A program made the position numbers and the translations under genes. 23,118 nt of DNA from Acholeplasmataceae bacterium (GTDB lineage Bacteria > Bacillota > Negativicutes > Acidaminococcales > Acidaminococcaceae), in contig JAAYIB010000055.1 of the NCBI GenBank assembly GCA_012744295.1, positions 1 through 23,118 on the forward strand, in the 5' to 3' direction. The notes under the pieces are model-generated. The model did not search any database. It was given only the letters and a program-made list of their open reading frames with translations, and had not been told where the DNA came from. Position 1 is the stretch's first letter; each line of letters starts with the position of its first letter. Below, piece after piece: positions 14,571 to 22,941 of the stretch.

Positions 14571-14599
14571 TTGACATACAGCGGTAAAAAGAATATAAT
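14571..14599 (+). promoter_or_regulatory. Perfect consensus sigma-A promoter of typA
   Basis: TTGACA (14571-14576), 17 bases, TATAAT (14594-14599); a full match at optimal spacing. Transcription should begin near 14606, a few bases before the leader hairpin. Confidence 0.9.
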
Positions 14600-14611
14600 T
14601 ATTAAGTCATG

Positions 14612-14655
14612 AGAAAGGATGCTTATTGACAGGCATCCTTTTCTTTGTTTTGTTT
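14612..14655 (+). terminator. Terminator-like hairpin in the typA leader
   Basis: AGAAAGGATGC (14612-14622) pairs with GCATCCTTTTCT (14633-14644) with one bulge, and a T-rich run to 14655 follows. It lies between the typA promoter and its ribosome site, so it would act as an attenuator or as a 5'-end mRNA hairpin, not as an end-of-gene terminator. Confidence 0.6.
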
Positions 14656-14676
14656 GAGGAAGGAAGAAGAACTGAA

Positions 14677-16491
14677 ATGATAAGAAATGATGTACGCAAC
14701 ATCGCAATAATTGCACACGTCGACCACGGTAAGACAACTCTTGTTGACGCACTGCTGAAACAAAGCGGCGTTTTTCGCGCAAACGAAAGAGTTGAGGAGA
14801 GGGTAATGGACTCCAATGACCAGGAGCGGGAGCGCGGAATAACCATTTTGGCCAAAAATACCGCCGTTATGCATAACAACACCAAAATTAACATTCTTGA
14901 CACACCCGGACATGCCGATTTCGGCGGAGAGGTTGAGCGAGTCCTTTGCATGGTTGACGGAGTTCTCTTGCTCGTAGACGCCTACGAGGGGCCGATGCCG
15001 CAAACCAAGTATGTTTTACGCAAGGCACTTGAGCAAAAGCTCAAGCCCATTGTCGTCATCAACAAGATTGACAGGCCTGACCAGCGCGTTGCAGAAGTTG
15101 TTGACGAAGTGCTTGACCTGTTTATTGAGCTTAATGCCGATGATGAACAGCTGGAATTCCCGGTCGTCTATGCCTCGGCGCGCAACGGAGTTGCCAAGCT
15201 GACCATGGACGAGGCAGATTCTGACTTGGAACCATTGTTTAGGGTTATCCTTGACAATATCCCCGCGCCTGATGTCGACCTAAAAGCGCCGCTGCAAATG
15301 CTTGTCAACACTCTTGACTATGATGATTACGTGGGGCGCATAGTTGTCGGACGCATTGTGCGAGGAACGATACACAATGGTGAAACCGTGACGATTATGA
15401 ATGAGGAAGGCAGCCGGAGGGCAAAAATCGGCCGTTTGTACTCATATCAGGGACTTAAGCGCATCGAGACGCAGGAAGCCGGAGCAGGTGACATTGTTGC
15501 CTTGATCGGTCTTGCCGACGCCGGCATCGGTGAAACGATAGCTGACATAGAAAACCCGGAAAGGCTTCAAGGAATCAAGATTGACGAACCTACTTTGTCG
15601 ATGGTCTTTACGATTAACAACAGCCCTTTTGCAGGCAGGGAAGGCACCTTTGTCACAAGCCGCCACTTGCGTGAACGCCTTTTTAAAGAAATGAAGACCA
15701 ATGTCAGTATGAAACTCGAAGAAACGGATTCGCCTGACGCATACATAATTTGCGGACGCGGGGAGCTTCACCTGTCGGTCTTGATTGAAACTATGCGGCG
15801 TGAAGGTTATGAGCTTCAGGTAGGCAAGCCGAAGGTAGTTATGCACAGAACCGAAGACGGAAAACTGCAGGAGCCGATGGAGGCCTTGACAATCGACGTG
15901 CCCCAGGACTTTATGGGAGCTGTCATGGAAGGCCTTGGACTCAGAAGGGCAGAATTGCTCAACATCACCGAAATGGCTGGGTACCTCCGGATGGAGTTCA
16001 ACATTCCCGCACGCGGACTGATTGGCTTTAGAAACCAGTTTCTTACCGATACCAAGGGTAACGGCATAATGAATCATGTTTTTGCCGGATACGCGGATTA
16101 CAAGGGAGAGATCCCAGGCCGTACGCGCGGTTCGCTTGTAGCCTTTGAAAACGGCGAGACGACGGGTTACGGTATTTCCAATGCGCAGGAAAGGGGCGTC
16201 ATGTTCGTTAGTCCCGGCGAGCAGGTCTATGAGGGACAGATTATCGGCGAAAACAGCAGGGAAGATGACATGGATGTAAATCCCTGTAAGAAAAAACATG
16301 TCAGCAATATGCGCGCCAGCGGCTCTGACGATGCCATCCGTCTGATTCCGCCCAAGCTTTTCTCTCTTGAGCAGGCCCTGGAGCACATCAATGATGACGA
16401 GCTGGTGGAAGTAACGCCAAAAAGTATCAGAATGCGCAAAAAGATCCTGGATCGTGTTGAACGAAGCAGGACACGCAGCAGAAATAAATAA
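14677..16491 (+). CDS. typA: Translational GTPase TypA/BipA
   Basis: A 604-residue ribosome-binding GTPase related to EF-G, important for growth under stress and low temperature and for ribosome assembly in other bacteria. G1 is IAHVDHGKTT (residues 11-20), the switch I motif RGITI, G3 DTPGHADF, G4 VINKIDRPD and G5 YASARNG. The C-terminal BipA-specific domain includes RGLIGFRNQFLTDTKGNG. The length matches the family. The ATG at 14677 is preceded by GAGGAAGGAAG; the longer version starting at TTG 14626 lies in the leader hairpin and is rejected. It has its own perfect promoter and hairpin leader; sepF follows after 85 bases without a terminator. Confidence 0.97.
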   Translation: MIRNDVRNIAIIAHVDHGKTTLVDALLKQSGVFRANERVEERVMDSNDQERERGITILAKNTAVMHNNTKINILDTPGHADFGGEVERVLCMVDGVLLLVDAYEGPMPQTKYVLRKALEQKLKPIVVINKIDRPDQRVAEVVDEVLDLFIELNADDEQLEFPVVYASARNGVAKLTMDEADSDLEPLFRVILDNIPAPDVDLKAPLQMLVNTLDYDDYVGRIVVGRIVRGTIHNGETVTIMNEEGSRRAKIGRLYSYQGLKRIETQEAGAGDIVALIGLADAGIGETIADIENPERLQGIKIDEPTLSMVFTINNSPFAGREGTFVTSRHLRERLFKEMKTNVSMKLEETDSPDAYIICGRGELHLSVLIETMRREGYELQVGKPKVVMHRTEDGKLQEPMEALTIDVPQDFMGAVMEGLGLRRAELLNITEMAGYLRMEFNIPARGLIGFRNQFLTDTKGNGIMNHVFAGYADYKGEIPGRTRGSLVAFENGETTGYGISNAQERGVMFVSPGEQVYEGQIIGENSREDDMDVNPCKKKHVSNMRASGSDDAIRLIPPKLFSLEQALEHINDDELVEVTPKSIRMRKKILDRVERSRTRSRNK

Positions 16492-16576
16492 TTTTTATCA
16501 GGGTTTGGCAGGAGATTACGTTTTTATGCAGAAGTGTATAGCTTGATAGTTCTAAATTCCATGTGGAGGCGTTGTT

Positions 16577-16921
16577 ATGAATTTGAAAAATGCCAGAAAA
16601 CTTTTTTGGGATAAAGAAGAAGAACCGGTAAGCGGTCCGTACCTCGTAACCACGGCACGTGCCAACATCATTGTGCGCCACCCTCAAAAGTTTGGTGACG
16701 TGCGGGATTATGCCGATGCCTTAATGTCAGGAAGCATGGTGCTGGTTTCCTATGGTGATCTTGACAAAGAAGTAAGGACAAGGGTTTTCGACTATCTGAA
16801 CGGCGTAAGTTATATTGTTGGAGCGCAGGTGGAAAAAGTTAACTGCGATTTGATTATTTATGCGCCCAGCAATGTAGGAATTGACAGGGAAGAAGTAAAA
16901 AAATCCCGCTCCTGGCTGTGA
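16577..16921 (+). CDS. sepF: Cell division protein SepF
   Basis: A 114-residue protein. The SepF core (about 25-105) is clear: KFGDVRDYADALMSGSMVLV, RTRVFDYLNGVSYIVGAQVEKV and DLIIYAPSNV. SepF bundles FtsZ filaments and tethers the Z-ring to the membrane through an N-terminal amphipathic helix; here the first 15 residues (MNLKNARKLFWDKEEE) could serve that role. The protein is shorter than the Bacillus form of about 150, because the linker between helix and core is nearly absent. The ATG at 16577 has GGAGG at 16564-16568. A strong terminator follows. No ftsZ, ylmD or ylmE is adjacent. Confidence 0.92.
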   Translation: MNLKNARKLFWDKEEEPVSGPYLVTTARANIIVRHPQKFGDVRDYADALMSGSMVLVSYGDLDKEVRTRVFDYLNGVSYIVGAQVEKVNCDLIIYAPSNVGIDREEVKKSRSWL

Positions 16922-16943
16922 ATGAACCTTATCTGCTATTGAC

Positions 16944-16970
16944 CGGCTGCCTTGGCAGCCGTTTTTTTTT
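16944..16970 (+). terminator. Rho-independent terminator after sepF
   Basis: CGGCTGC (16944-16950) pairs with GCAGCCG (16955-16961) around CTTG, followed by nine T's at 16962-16970. Confidence 0.95.
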
Positions 16971-17007
16971 GCCGAAGCGAGAAAGATGGTCCGCCATGAC
17001 ATACGTT

Positions 17008-17036
17008 TTGCCCTAACGTCCGCCTGCTGGTATAAT
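17008..17036 (+). promoter_or_regulatory. Promoter of dnaE
   Basis: TTGCCC (17008-17013), 17 bases, TATAAT (17031-17036) with an upstream TGG giving an extended -10. It gives a leader of roughly 75 bases. Confidence 0.75.
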
Positions 17037-17115
17037 ATAGTATGGTTAAAAAAGTGCCGGATTGTCATAATGCCTTCTATGGTAGTTGAAGGTGCAAGTT
17101 GGGAGGAAGCAGACA

Positions 17116-20100
17116 ATGATTGACAAGATTGGAGCGGAGCCTTTCGTTCACTTACATGTTCACACTCAGTACAGCCTTCTGGACGGGGCGGCAAACATCA
17201 GACAGCTTATAGGCTACGCGAAGGAACTTGGCATGCCGGCTCTCGCGATAACCGATCACGGCGTTATGTATGGCGCGATAGAGTTTTATCAGGAGGCGAA
17301 ACGTCAAGACATCAAGCCTATCATCGGCTGCGAAGCTTATATAACTTCGAATTCCCGTTTTGATCGGGGCGCGAAGGAACGTGACAATCAGTATCATTTG
17401 ATTTTGCTGGCGGAAAACAACGAAGGCTATCAAAATCTTATGAAGCTGATTTCGTTTGCGCATTTGGAAGGTTTTTACTACAAACCGCGAATCGACAAGG
17501 AAATTCTAAAAAAGCACGCAAAAGGCATAATTGCATTGAGTGCCTGCATTGCGGGAGAAATTCAATCCCACATCATTCGGGGCGAAATAGAGACGGCAGA
17601 AACATGTTTGCGTGAGTACCTCGAGATCTTCGACAATGAAAGCTTTTTTCTGGAATTGCAGGATCATGACATACCAGAGGAGGCAACCTCGAACCGCGAG
17701 CTGAAGAGATTGGCCGCTAAACACGGTCTTGGCCTCGTGGCGACGAACGACTCCCACTACGTCCGCCGTGATGACGCCGAAGGCCAGGACGTGCTGCTTT
17801 GCATTCAGACCGCTGCAACTGTCGACGATCCTACAAGAATGAAGTTTGCCAACGACCAATTCTATTTGAAAAGCAAGGAGGAAATGGCGGCGAAGTTTGC
17901 CGACTGTCCGGAAGCACTTGCGAATACTGTAAAAATTGCCGAAAGGTGCAACGTCGAACTCGATTTCGGTCACTTGCTGCTTCCGGAGTTCCCGATACCG
18001 GAGGGAAAAACCGTTGCCGGATACTTACGCGAGCTATGTGAAGAAGCTCTGCCGGCGAGATACAGGATTGCTGCAGAGAAGGTCCGGCAGCGCCTGGACT
18101 ACGAGCTCGCAGTAATTAATAAAATGGGTTATTCCGGTTATTTTCTGATTGTCTGGGATTTTATCAATTTCAGCAAGAAGAGGGGAATTCCTGTAGGGCC
18201 GGGCCGCGGCTCCGCCGCCGGCAGCATTGTGGCCTTTCTTCTCGGGATTACAAGCATTGACCCTTTGCAGTACGACCTACTGTTCGAAAGATTCTTGAAC
18301 CCCGAAAGGGTAAGTATGCCTGATATTGACGTTGATCTTTGTTACAACAGGCGCAAGGAAGTCGTTGACTACATTGTGGGAAAATACGGTGCCGATCATG
18401 TGGCACAGATTATTACCTTCGGAACCTTGGCCGCCAAGGCTGCCGTCAAGGACGTGGGAAGAGCTCTCGAACTGCCGATTGCGACAGTCAACCAGGTAAA
18501 CAAGATGGTGCCTAACGAGTTGGGAATCACGATTGAAAAAGCCCTTGCGGGCAGCAAGGAGCTTGCCTCACTTTATCGCAGCGATGAAAAGATTAAAAGG
18601 CTGCTTGACCTCGCACGCAAGGTCGAGGGATCTCCCCGCCATACTTCGACACACGCGGCCGGAGTCGTTATTGCGCCTAAAAATTTGACAGACTTCGTGC
18701 CGCTGCAGAAAACAGCGGACGAGGAATATGTTTGCACTCAATACGACAAGGATAAGGTTGAGGAATTAGGACTCTTAAAGATGGATCTTTTGGGTCTGCG
18801 CACCCTGACCGTCATAGATGATGCCCTAAAGATGATAAAGTCAGGCAAGGGCATAGACATCGACATTGAAAATATTCCGCTCAAGGACGAGGAAACCTGC
18901 AGGATGCTTGCCCGGGGCGAAACGATCGGAATTTTCCAGATGGAATCCGGGGGTATGACTCAGCTCATCAAAGATCTCGGACCGGAGAGTTTTGACGACC
19001 TGATTCCACTGGTCGCGCTTTACCGGCCCGGACCTTTAGGCACAGGCATGGCTGAGGATTTCGTCGCAGGCAGGCATGGCAGGAATACGGCCAAGCTGCT
19101 TCATCCGCTGCTTGAACCCGTGCTGAAGGACACCTTCGGCGTCATACTCTATCAGGAGCAGGTAATGCAGATTACCTCAGTGCTTGCCGGCTTCAGCCTC
19201 GGGCAGGCCGATATTCTGCGCAGGGCGATGGGCAAGAAGAAAGCCAAGGAACTTGACAGCATGAAGGAAGCCTTTATCGCCGGAGCCGCCCGCGAACATG
19301 GCATCAAGAAGCAGCTGGCAGAAGAAATCTTTGCGCTCTTGCAGCATTTTGCAGGATATGGCTTTAACAAGTCACACTCAGCCGCTTACGCTTTTGTTGC
19401 CTATCAGACTGCGTATCTGAAGGCCCATTATCCTGTTGAATTCATGGCAGCCACACTCAACAGCTATATCTCCAGCGCCGAGAAGGTCAGCTGGTACATT
19501 AACGCCTGCAGGGAAATGAACATCCAGGTGCTGCCGCCCGACGTCAATGTCAGCGGTGCGGGTTTTTCAGTGGACGGCAAAGCCATTCGTTTTGGACTCG
19601 CAGGTATAAAGAGTGTCGGAGAGGCCGCGATTGAAAGCATACTGGCGGCGAGGCAAAAAGGCGGCCCATTCACTTCCCTGACCGATTTCTGTCAGCGTGT
19701 CAACGGCAGCGGCCTGAACAAAAGAGTTGTGGAATATCTCATTAAATGCGGCGCTATGGACGGATTTGGAGCCAAGAGGTCACAACTGCTGGCCGTTATG
19801 GACAGAGCCCTCGACCTTGCGGTCAGTCGGCAGAAAGACGAGGCCTCGGGTCAGATAGGACTTTTCAGCGAGGAGGTCTTTGAGGACATCAATGACATCA
19901 CACTTCCCGACGTGCCGGAAATTCCCAAGGAAGAGCGCTTGTCCCTGGAAAAGGAGATAATAGGCTTTTATGTTACGGGTCATCCCCTTGATAAATATCG
20001 GCAAACCTTGAAACAATTGCCGAAAATCAATGAGCTTGGCGAGGGTCGTTACCAAAACGGACAATATCTGAAGCTTGGCGGCATTATTTCAGCCAATAAG

Positions 20101-20538
20101 ATCAGGACTACAAAATCCGGCGACAGTATGGCCGTCTTTACATTGGAAGATTTTTCGGGGAAAATTGAAGTTGTTGCCTTTCCGAAAGCTTTTGCGGCGG
20201 CGAGCAGGCACATTTTCCCTGAAAGCACAATAATTGTCGAAGGAAGATTGATGCTGGACGAAGAAGAGCCGCGTTTGATGGCTTCGCAGGTGAGTCGTTT
20301 TGCCGAGATTCCGGACGATATCAAGCTGATTATTTCTGCCGAGCTTGAGAATGGCTCGACTCAGAAGGAGCTTGGACGCATCTTTTCCGCTTATCGGGGC
20401 GGAAACCCTGTTTATCTTCATCTTCTGGGCTCCAAAAAAATCATCAGAACGGAACCGGGATACTGGGTGGATGCCAAGAACCCTGTTTTGGTGGCCGAAC
20501 TGAAAAAACTGCTCGGAGATAACGCCGTATTGATGTAG
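17116..20538 (+). CDS. dnaE: DNA polymerase III subunit alpha
   Basis: A 1140-residue C-family replicative polymerase without an inserted exonuclease domain. The PHP domain (about 8-270) starts with FVHLHVHTQYSLLDGAA and includes AITDHG, GCEAY, LSACIAGE and TNDSHYV. The palm has GPGRGSAAGS, MPDIDVDLCYNRR with catalytic Asp403 and Asp405, and LLKMDLLGLR with Asp557, close to E. coli numbering. GYGFNKSHSAAYA is in the fingers. A helix-hairpin-helix region lies near 820-900, and the C-terminal OB fold includes KLGGIISANKIRTTKSG. The length is that of full DnaE1. The start is ATG 17116 with GGGAGGAAG at 17101-17109, rejecting a 10-residue extension. Confidence 0.97.
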   Translation: MIDKIGAEPFVHLHVHTQYSLLDGAANIRQLIGYAKELGMPALAITDHGVMYGAIEFYQEAKRQDIKPIIGCEAYITSNSRFDRGAKERDNQYHLILLAENNEGYQNLMKLISFAHLEGFYYKPRIDKEILKKHAKGIIALSACIAGEIQSHIIRGEIETAETCLREYLEIFDNESFFLELQDHDIPEEATSNRELKRLAAKHGLGLVATNDSHYVRRDDAEGQDVLLCIQTAATVDDPTRMKFANDQFYLKSKEEMAAKFADCPEALANTVKIAERCNVELDFGHLLLPEFPIPEGKTVAGYLRELCEEALPARYRIAAEKVRQRLDYELAVINKMGYSGYFLIVWDFINFSKKRGIPVGPGRGSAAGSIVAFLLGITSIDPLQYDLLFERFLNPERVSMPDIDVDLCYNRRKEVVDYIVGKYGADHVAQIITFGTLAAKAAVKDVGRALELPIATVNQVNKMVPNELGITIEKALAGSKELASLYRSDEKIKRLLDLARKVEGSPRHTSTHAAGVVIAPKNLTDFVPLQKTADEEYVCTQYDKDKVEELGLLKMDLLGLRTLTVIDDALKMIKSGKGIDIDIENIPLKDEETCRMLARGETIGIFQMESGGMTQLIKDLGPESFDDLIPLVALYRPGPLGTGMAEDFVAGRHGRNTAKLLHPLLEPVLKDTFGVILYQEQVMQITSVLAGFSLGQADILRRAMGKKKAKELDSMKEAFIAGAAREHGIKKQLAEEIFALLQHFAGYGFNKSHSAAYAFVAYQTAYLKAHYPVEFMAATLNSYISSAEKVSWYINACREMNIQVLPPDVNVSGAGFSVDGKAIRFGLAGIKSVGEAAIESILAARQKGGPFTSLTDFCQRVNGSGLNKRVVEYLIKCGAMDGFGAKRSQLLAVMDRALDLAVSRQKDEASGQIGLFSEEVFEDINDITLPDVPEIPKEERLSLEKEIIGFYVTGHPLDKYRQTLKQLPKINELGEGRYQNGQYLKLGGIISANKIRTTKSGDSMAVFTLEDFSGKIEVVAFPKAFAAASRHIFPESTIIVEGRLMLDEEEPRLMASQVSRFAEIPDDIKLIISAELENGSTQKELGRIFSAYRGGNPVYLHLLGSKKIIRTEPGYWVDAKNPVLVAELKKLLGDNAVLM

Positions 20539-20554
20539 GCGTGCTTGCTGCGGC

Positions 20555-20583
20555 TTGCGCTTGTCTTTGACAGATGATAAAAT
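20555..20583 (+). promoter_or_regulatory. Probable promoter of the etfBA operon
   Basis: TTGCGC (20555-20560), 17 bases, TAAAAT (20578-20583) in the extended -10 TGATAAAAT. A TTGACA at 20567-20572 has no -10 at a usable distance. Confidence 0.5.
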
Positions 20584-20632
20584 TATACTGTATTTCAGAA
20601 GAACATTATATTGAGATTTGGAGGATCCTCTG

Positions 20633-21427
20633 ATGAATATCGTTGTTTTTGCAAAGCAAGTGCCGGATACGGCGGCTGTGAAGATTGACCCTGTGACTAA
20701 CACCCTGGTGCGCAGCGGAGTTCCAAACATCATGAACCCATTTGACAGGCAGGCGCTGGAAACGGCACTCCTGTTAAAGGACGTACACGGGGCGACTGTA
20801 ACAGTTGTTTCCATGGGACCGCCCCAGGCAGAAGAAATTTTAAAGGACGCTCTTGCCATGGGGGCTGATGAAGCAGTTTTAATCAGCGACCGTGCCCTGG
20901 CAGGCTCAGACACTCTGGCGACAAGTTTTGCCCTGGCAGCGGCTGTGAAAAAAATCGGCGTGTGCGATCTTGTGCTTTGCGGCAAGCAAGCAATTGACGG
21001 TGATACCGCCCAGGTCGGACCCGAAGTGGCTGAACATCTTGACCTGCCGCAGGTAACGGGAGCGCTGAAGGTTGTAAAAGAAGGCGACCTGCTGCTCGTT
21101 GACCGTGATAATGAAACATCCAGCCAGACGATATCCGTAAAGCTGCCGGCACTAGTAACAGTTACGAGGGCGGAGAAAGAGCCGCGTTTTGCGAGCATCA
21201 AAGGCAAGATGAAGGCTAAGAAGTATGCAGTGCCGGTCTGGAGCGCGGCTGACCTTTCCCTTGCGGAAGGAACCATCGGTTTAAGCGGTTCGCCGACAAA
21301 AGTCGAAAGAATCTTCACTCCGCCTGTACAAGAAACAGAGAACGAAATCATCAGCGAAGACGACCCCGCAAAAGCAGTGGAGCTTTTGTTCGAGAAACTG
21401 GTGCAAGCAAAAATAATTGTGCGTTGA
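20633..21427 (+). CDS. etfB: Electron transfer flavoprotein subunit beta
   Basis: A 264-residue EtfB. Typical motifs are NIVVFAKQVPDT at the N terminus, TVVSMGPPQAEEILKDALAM, SDRALAGSDTLATSFALA and GKQAIDGDTAQVGPEVAEHL, with EKEPRFASIKGKMKAKK later. These resemble the NAD-linked Etf proteins of fermenting anaerobes, some of which bifurcate electrons; that property cannot be proven from sequence. The ATG at 20633 follows GGAGG at 20620-20624. etfA begins 11 bases after its stop. With EtfA it carries electrons between a flavin dehydrogenase and NAD or ferredoxin. Confidence 0.95.
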   Translation: MNIVVFAKQVPDTAAVKIDPVTNTLVRSGVPNIMNPFDRQALETALLLKDVHGATVTVVSMGPPQAEEILKDALAMGADEAVLISDRALAGSDTLATSFALAAAVKKIGVCDLVLCGKQAIDGDTAQVGPEVAEHLDLPQVTGALKVVKEGDLLLVDRDNETSSQTISVKLPALVTVTRAEKEPRFASIKGKMKAKKYAVPVWSAADLSLAEGTIGLSGSPTKVERIFTPPVQETENEIISEDDPAKAVELLFEKLVQAKIIVR

Positions 21428-21438
21428 GGTGAAGGATA

Positions 21439-22635
21439 ATGGCAATAACCGTAAATAAAGAAAATTGCGTTGGCTGTGAGGCCTGTGTGGCCGTGTGTCC
21501 CGTCGGCGCTATCGGTATGACTGAAGGAAAGGCAGATATCAATCAGGACACCTGCATCAGCTGCGGAGCCTGCATCAGCGAATGCCCTGTCGGGGCGATT
21601 TCGCGCGAGGAAGCCGTGGCTCAGGTACAGGAGAATGCAGAAGCATACAAGGACATCTGGGTTTATACGGAACTTGAAAACGGCGAACCATGCCACGTAT
21701 CTTACGAGCTGATCGGACAGGCCGCCGATCTTGCCGCGGCAAGCGGTCAAAGAGCCTGTGCCGTTCTTATTTGCAAGGAAGCCGGCGCTTTGCCGGAGAA
21801 ACTATTCGCGGCGGGCGCGGACATCGTTTACGTTGTGGCCGATCCCATATACGAGGAATACAACAACGAACTTTATACAAACGCGTTTTGCGAGCTGGCA
21901 TCTGAATACAGGCCGAATGCCGTTTTGGTCGGTGCTACCGCTGACGGCCGCGACTTCGGACCGCGTGTGGCGGCAAGGTTGAAAACAGGGCTATGCGCAG
22001 ACTGCACCGGTTTGGGCATCAAGACGGACAAAGTTGTTGAGTGGACGCGCCCCGCTCTTGGCGGTAACATCATGGCAACAATTTTCTGTGATGTTAAGAG
22101 ACCGCAAATGGGAACAGTACGTCCGAAGGTATTTAAAATAAAGGAATTTGATTTCGGCAAAAAGGGCGAAATCATATCATATTCAGTCAAAAACAGGATT
22201 GTTTCAAGAACCGCGCTTGTTCGCAAGGAAAGCGTAACTGCGGCAGGGGCGTGCAAAATTGAGGATGCGGAAATCATCTGTTCGGGCGGCCGCGGCATGG
22301 GTTGTGCCGATAAGTTCAGGCAGCTTGAGGAGTTGGCGGCAGTGTTGGGCGGCGCGGTTGCGGGCTCGAGAGCGGTTGTTGACGAGGGCTGGATAAGCCA
22401 TCCGCAGCAGGTCGGACAGTCGGGCAAGACGATTACGCCGAAAATCTACTTTGCCTTTGGCATTTCCGGTTCTATCCAGCACCTCGCCGGAATGCATGAT
22501 TCGGACATCGTTATCGCCATTAACAAAGACCCGAACGCCCCGATTTTCAAAGTTGCCAATTACGGCATTGTGGGAGATGTTAACGTCATATTGCCGAAAC
22601 TGATTGAAAAAATCAAGGCATTCAAAGAAGCATGA
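21439..22635 (+). CDS. etfA: Electron transfer flavoprotein subunit alpha with N-terminal 2[4Fe-4S] ferredoxin domain
   Basis: A 398-residue EtfA. Residues 1-60 form a bacterial-type ferredoxin domain with two full cluster motifs (Cys10, 13, 16, 20 and Cys39, 42, 45, 49, each ending CP). The EtfA N-domain follows (about 70-250; GATADGRDFGPRVAARL), and then the FAD-binding C-domain (GGRGMGCADKF, AGSRAVVDEGW, GQSGKTITPKIY, GISGSIQHLAGM, INKDPNAPIF). Similar ferredoxin-bearing subunits occur in lactate- and caffeyl-CoA-linked bifurcating complexes. No acyl-CoA or lactate dehydrogenase gene is adjacent, so the partner is unknown. The ribosome site is GAGGTGAAGG. Confidence 0.96.
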   Translation: MAITVNKENCVGCEACVAVCPVGAIGMTEGKADINQDTCISCGACISECPVGAISREEAVAQVQENAEAYKDIWVYTELENGEPCHVSYELIGQAADLAAASGQRACAVLICKEAGALPEKLFAAGADIVYVVADPIYEEYNNELYTNAFCELASEYRPNAVLVGATADGRDFGPRVAARLKTGLCADCTGLGIKTDKVVEWTRPALGGNIMATIFCDVKRPQMGTVRPKVFKIKEFDFGKKGEIISYSVKNRIVSRTALVRKESVTAAGACKIEDAEIICSGGRGMGCADKFRQLEELAAVLGGAVAGSRAVVDEGWISHPQQVGQSGKTITPKIYFAFGISGSIQHLAGMHDSDIVIAINKDPNAPIFKVANYGIVGDVNVILPKLIEKIKAFKEA

Positions 22636-22659
22636 TCATTTACCGGGCGGAGGACCTTT

Positions 22660-22860
22660 ATGTGGAAAGTTGTCTATATAGCGCAAAGTCATGAAGCGGC
22701 AAGCAAAATAAAGCAGCTGCTTGCGGAAAATGGTTTTTTAACGCAGATAAGCAAGGAAAACTCCAGACGCAAGGGCCAGGGAGTCTATGAAATCAGCGTG
22801 CCGTTTTCCGAAACGGAGGAAGCTTACGAAGTTTTGTGCTGCAACAGACTTTTAGGTTAA
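22660..22860 (+). CDS. Small uncharacterised protein upstream of pyruvate kinase
   Basis: A 66-residue soluble protein, MWKVVYIAQSHEAASKIKQL followed by a beta strand, a basic loop (KENSRRKGQG) and VYEISVPFSETEEAYEVL. The beta-alpha-beta-beta-alpha pattern resembles DUF2007-like small signal-transducing proteins, a ferredoxin-like fold; some homologues may carry misleading glutamate decarboxylase labels, but the protein is far too short for that enzyme. GGAGG at 22649-22653 sets the start. It is 24 bases behind etfA and followed by a perfect hairpin, so it is the last gene of the etf operon. Its function is not known to me. Confidence 0.8.
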   Translation: MWKVVYIAQSHEAASKIKQLLAENGFLTQISKENSRRKGQGVYEISVPFSETEEAYEVLCCNRLLG

Positions 22861-22862
22861 AC

Positions 22863-22908
22863 AACTTAAGTCCAGACAGGCGTTTTGTCTGGACTTAAGT
22901 TTATTTTC
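22863..22908 (+). terminator. Rho-independent terminator before pyk
   Basis: A perfect 16-bp stem, AACTTAAGTCCAGACA (22863-22878) with TGTCTGGACTTAAGTT (22886-22901), a 7-base loop and a T-rich tail. It lies only 33 bases ahead of the pyk start codon. Confidence 0.85.
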
Positions 22909-22909
22909 A

Positions 22910-22932
22910 TTTTGGCTGCGGCCAAAAGGAGG
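22910..22932 (+). promoter_or_regulatory. Hairpin abutting the pyk ribosome binding site
   Basis: TTTTGGC (22910-22916) and GCCAAAA (22921-22927) pair around TGCG. The second arm runs straight into GGAGG (22928-22932), sharing the AA of the AAGGAGG site, so folding could limit ribosome access. Confidence 0.3.
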
Positions 22933-22941
22933 AAAAGGGCA

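Noticed and set aside
15442..16386. A 314-codon minus-strand frame within typA
   Set aside because: It lies entirely antisense to conserved GTPase sequence; the translated text shows no family features.
20089..21750. A 553-codon open frame on the minus strand, spanning the end of dnaE, all of etfB and the start of etfA
   Set aside because: It is antisense to three well-supported genes, has low-complexity Ser/Ala-rich composition with no domain, and has no reason to exist beyond third-position base bias.
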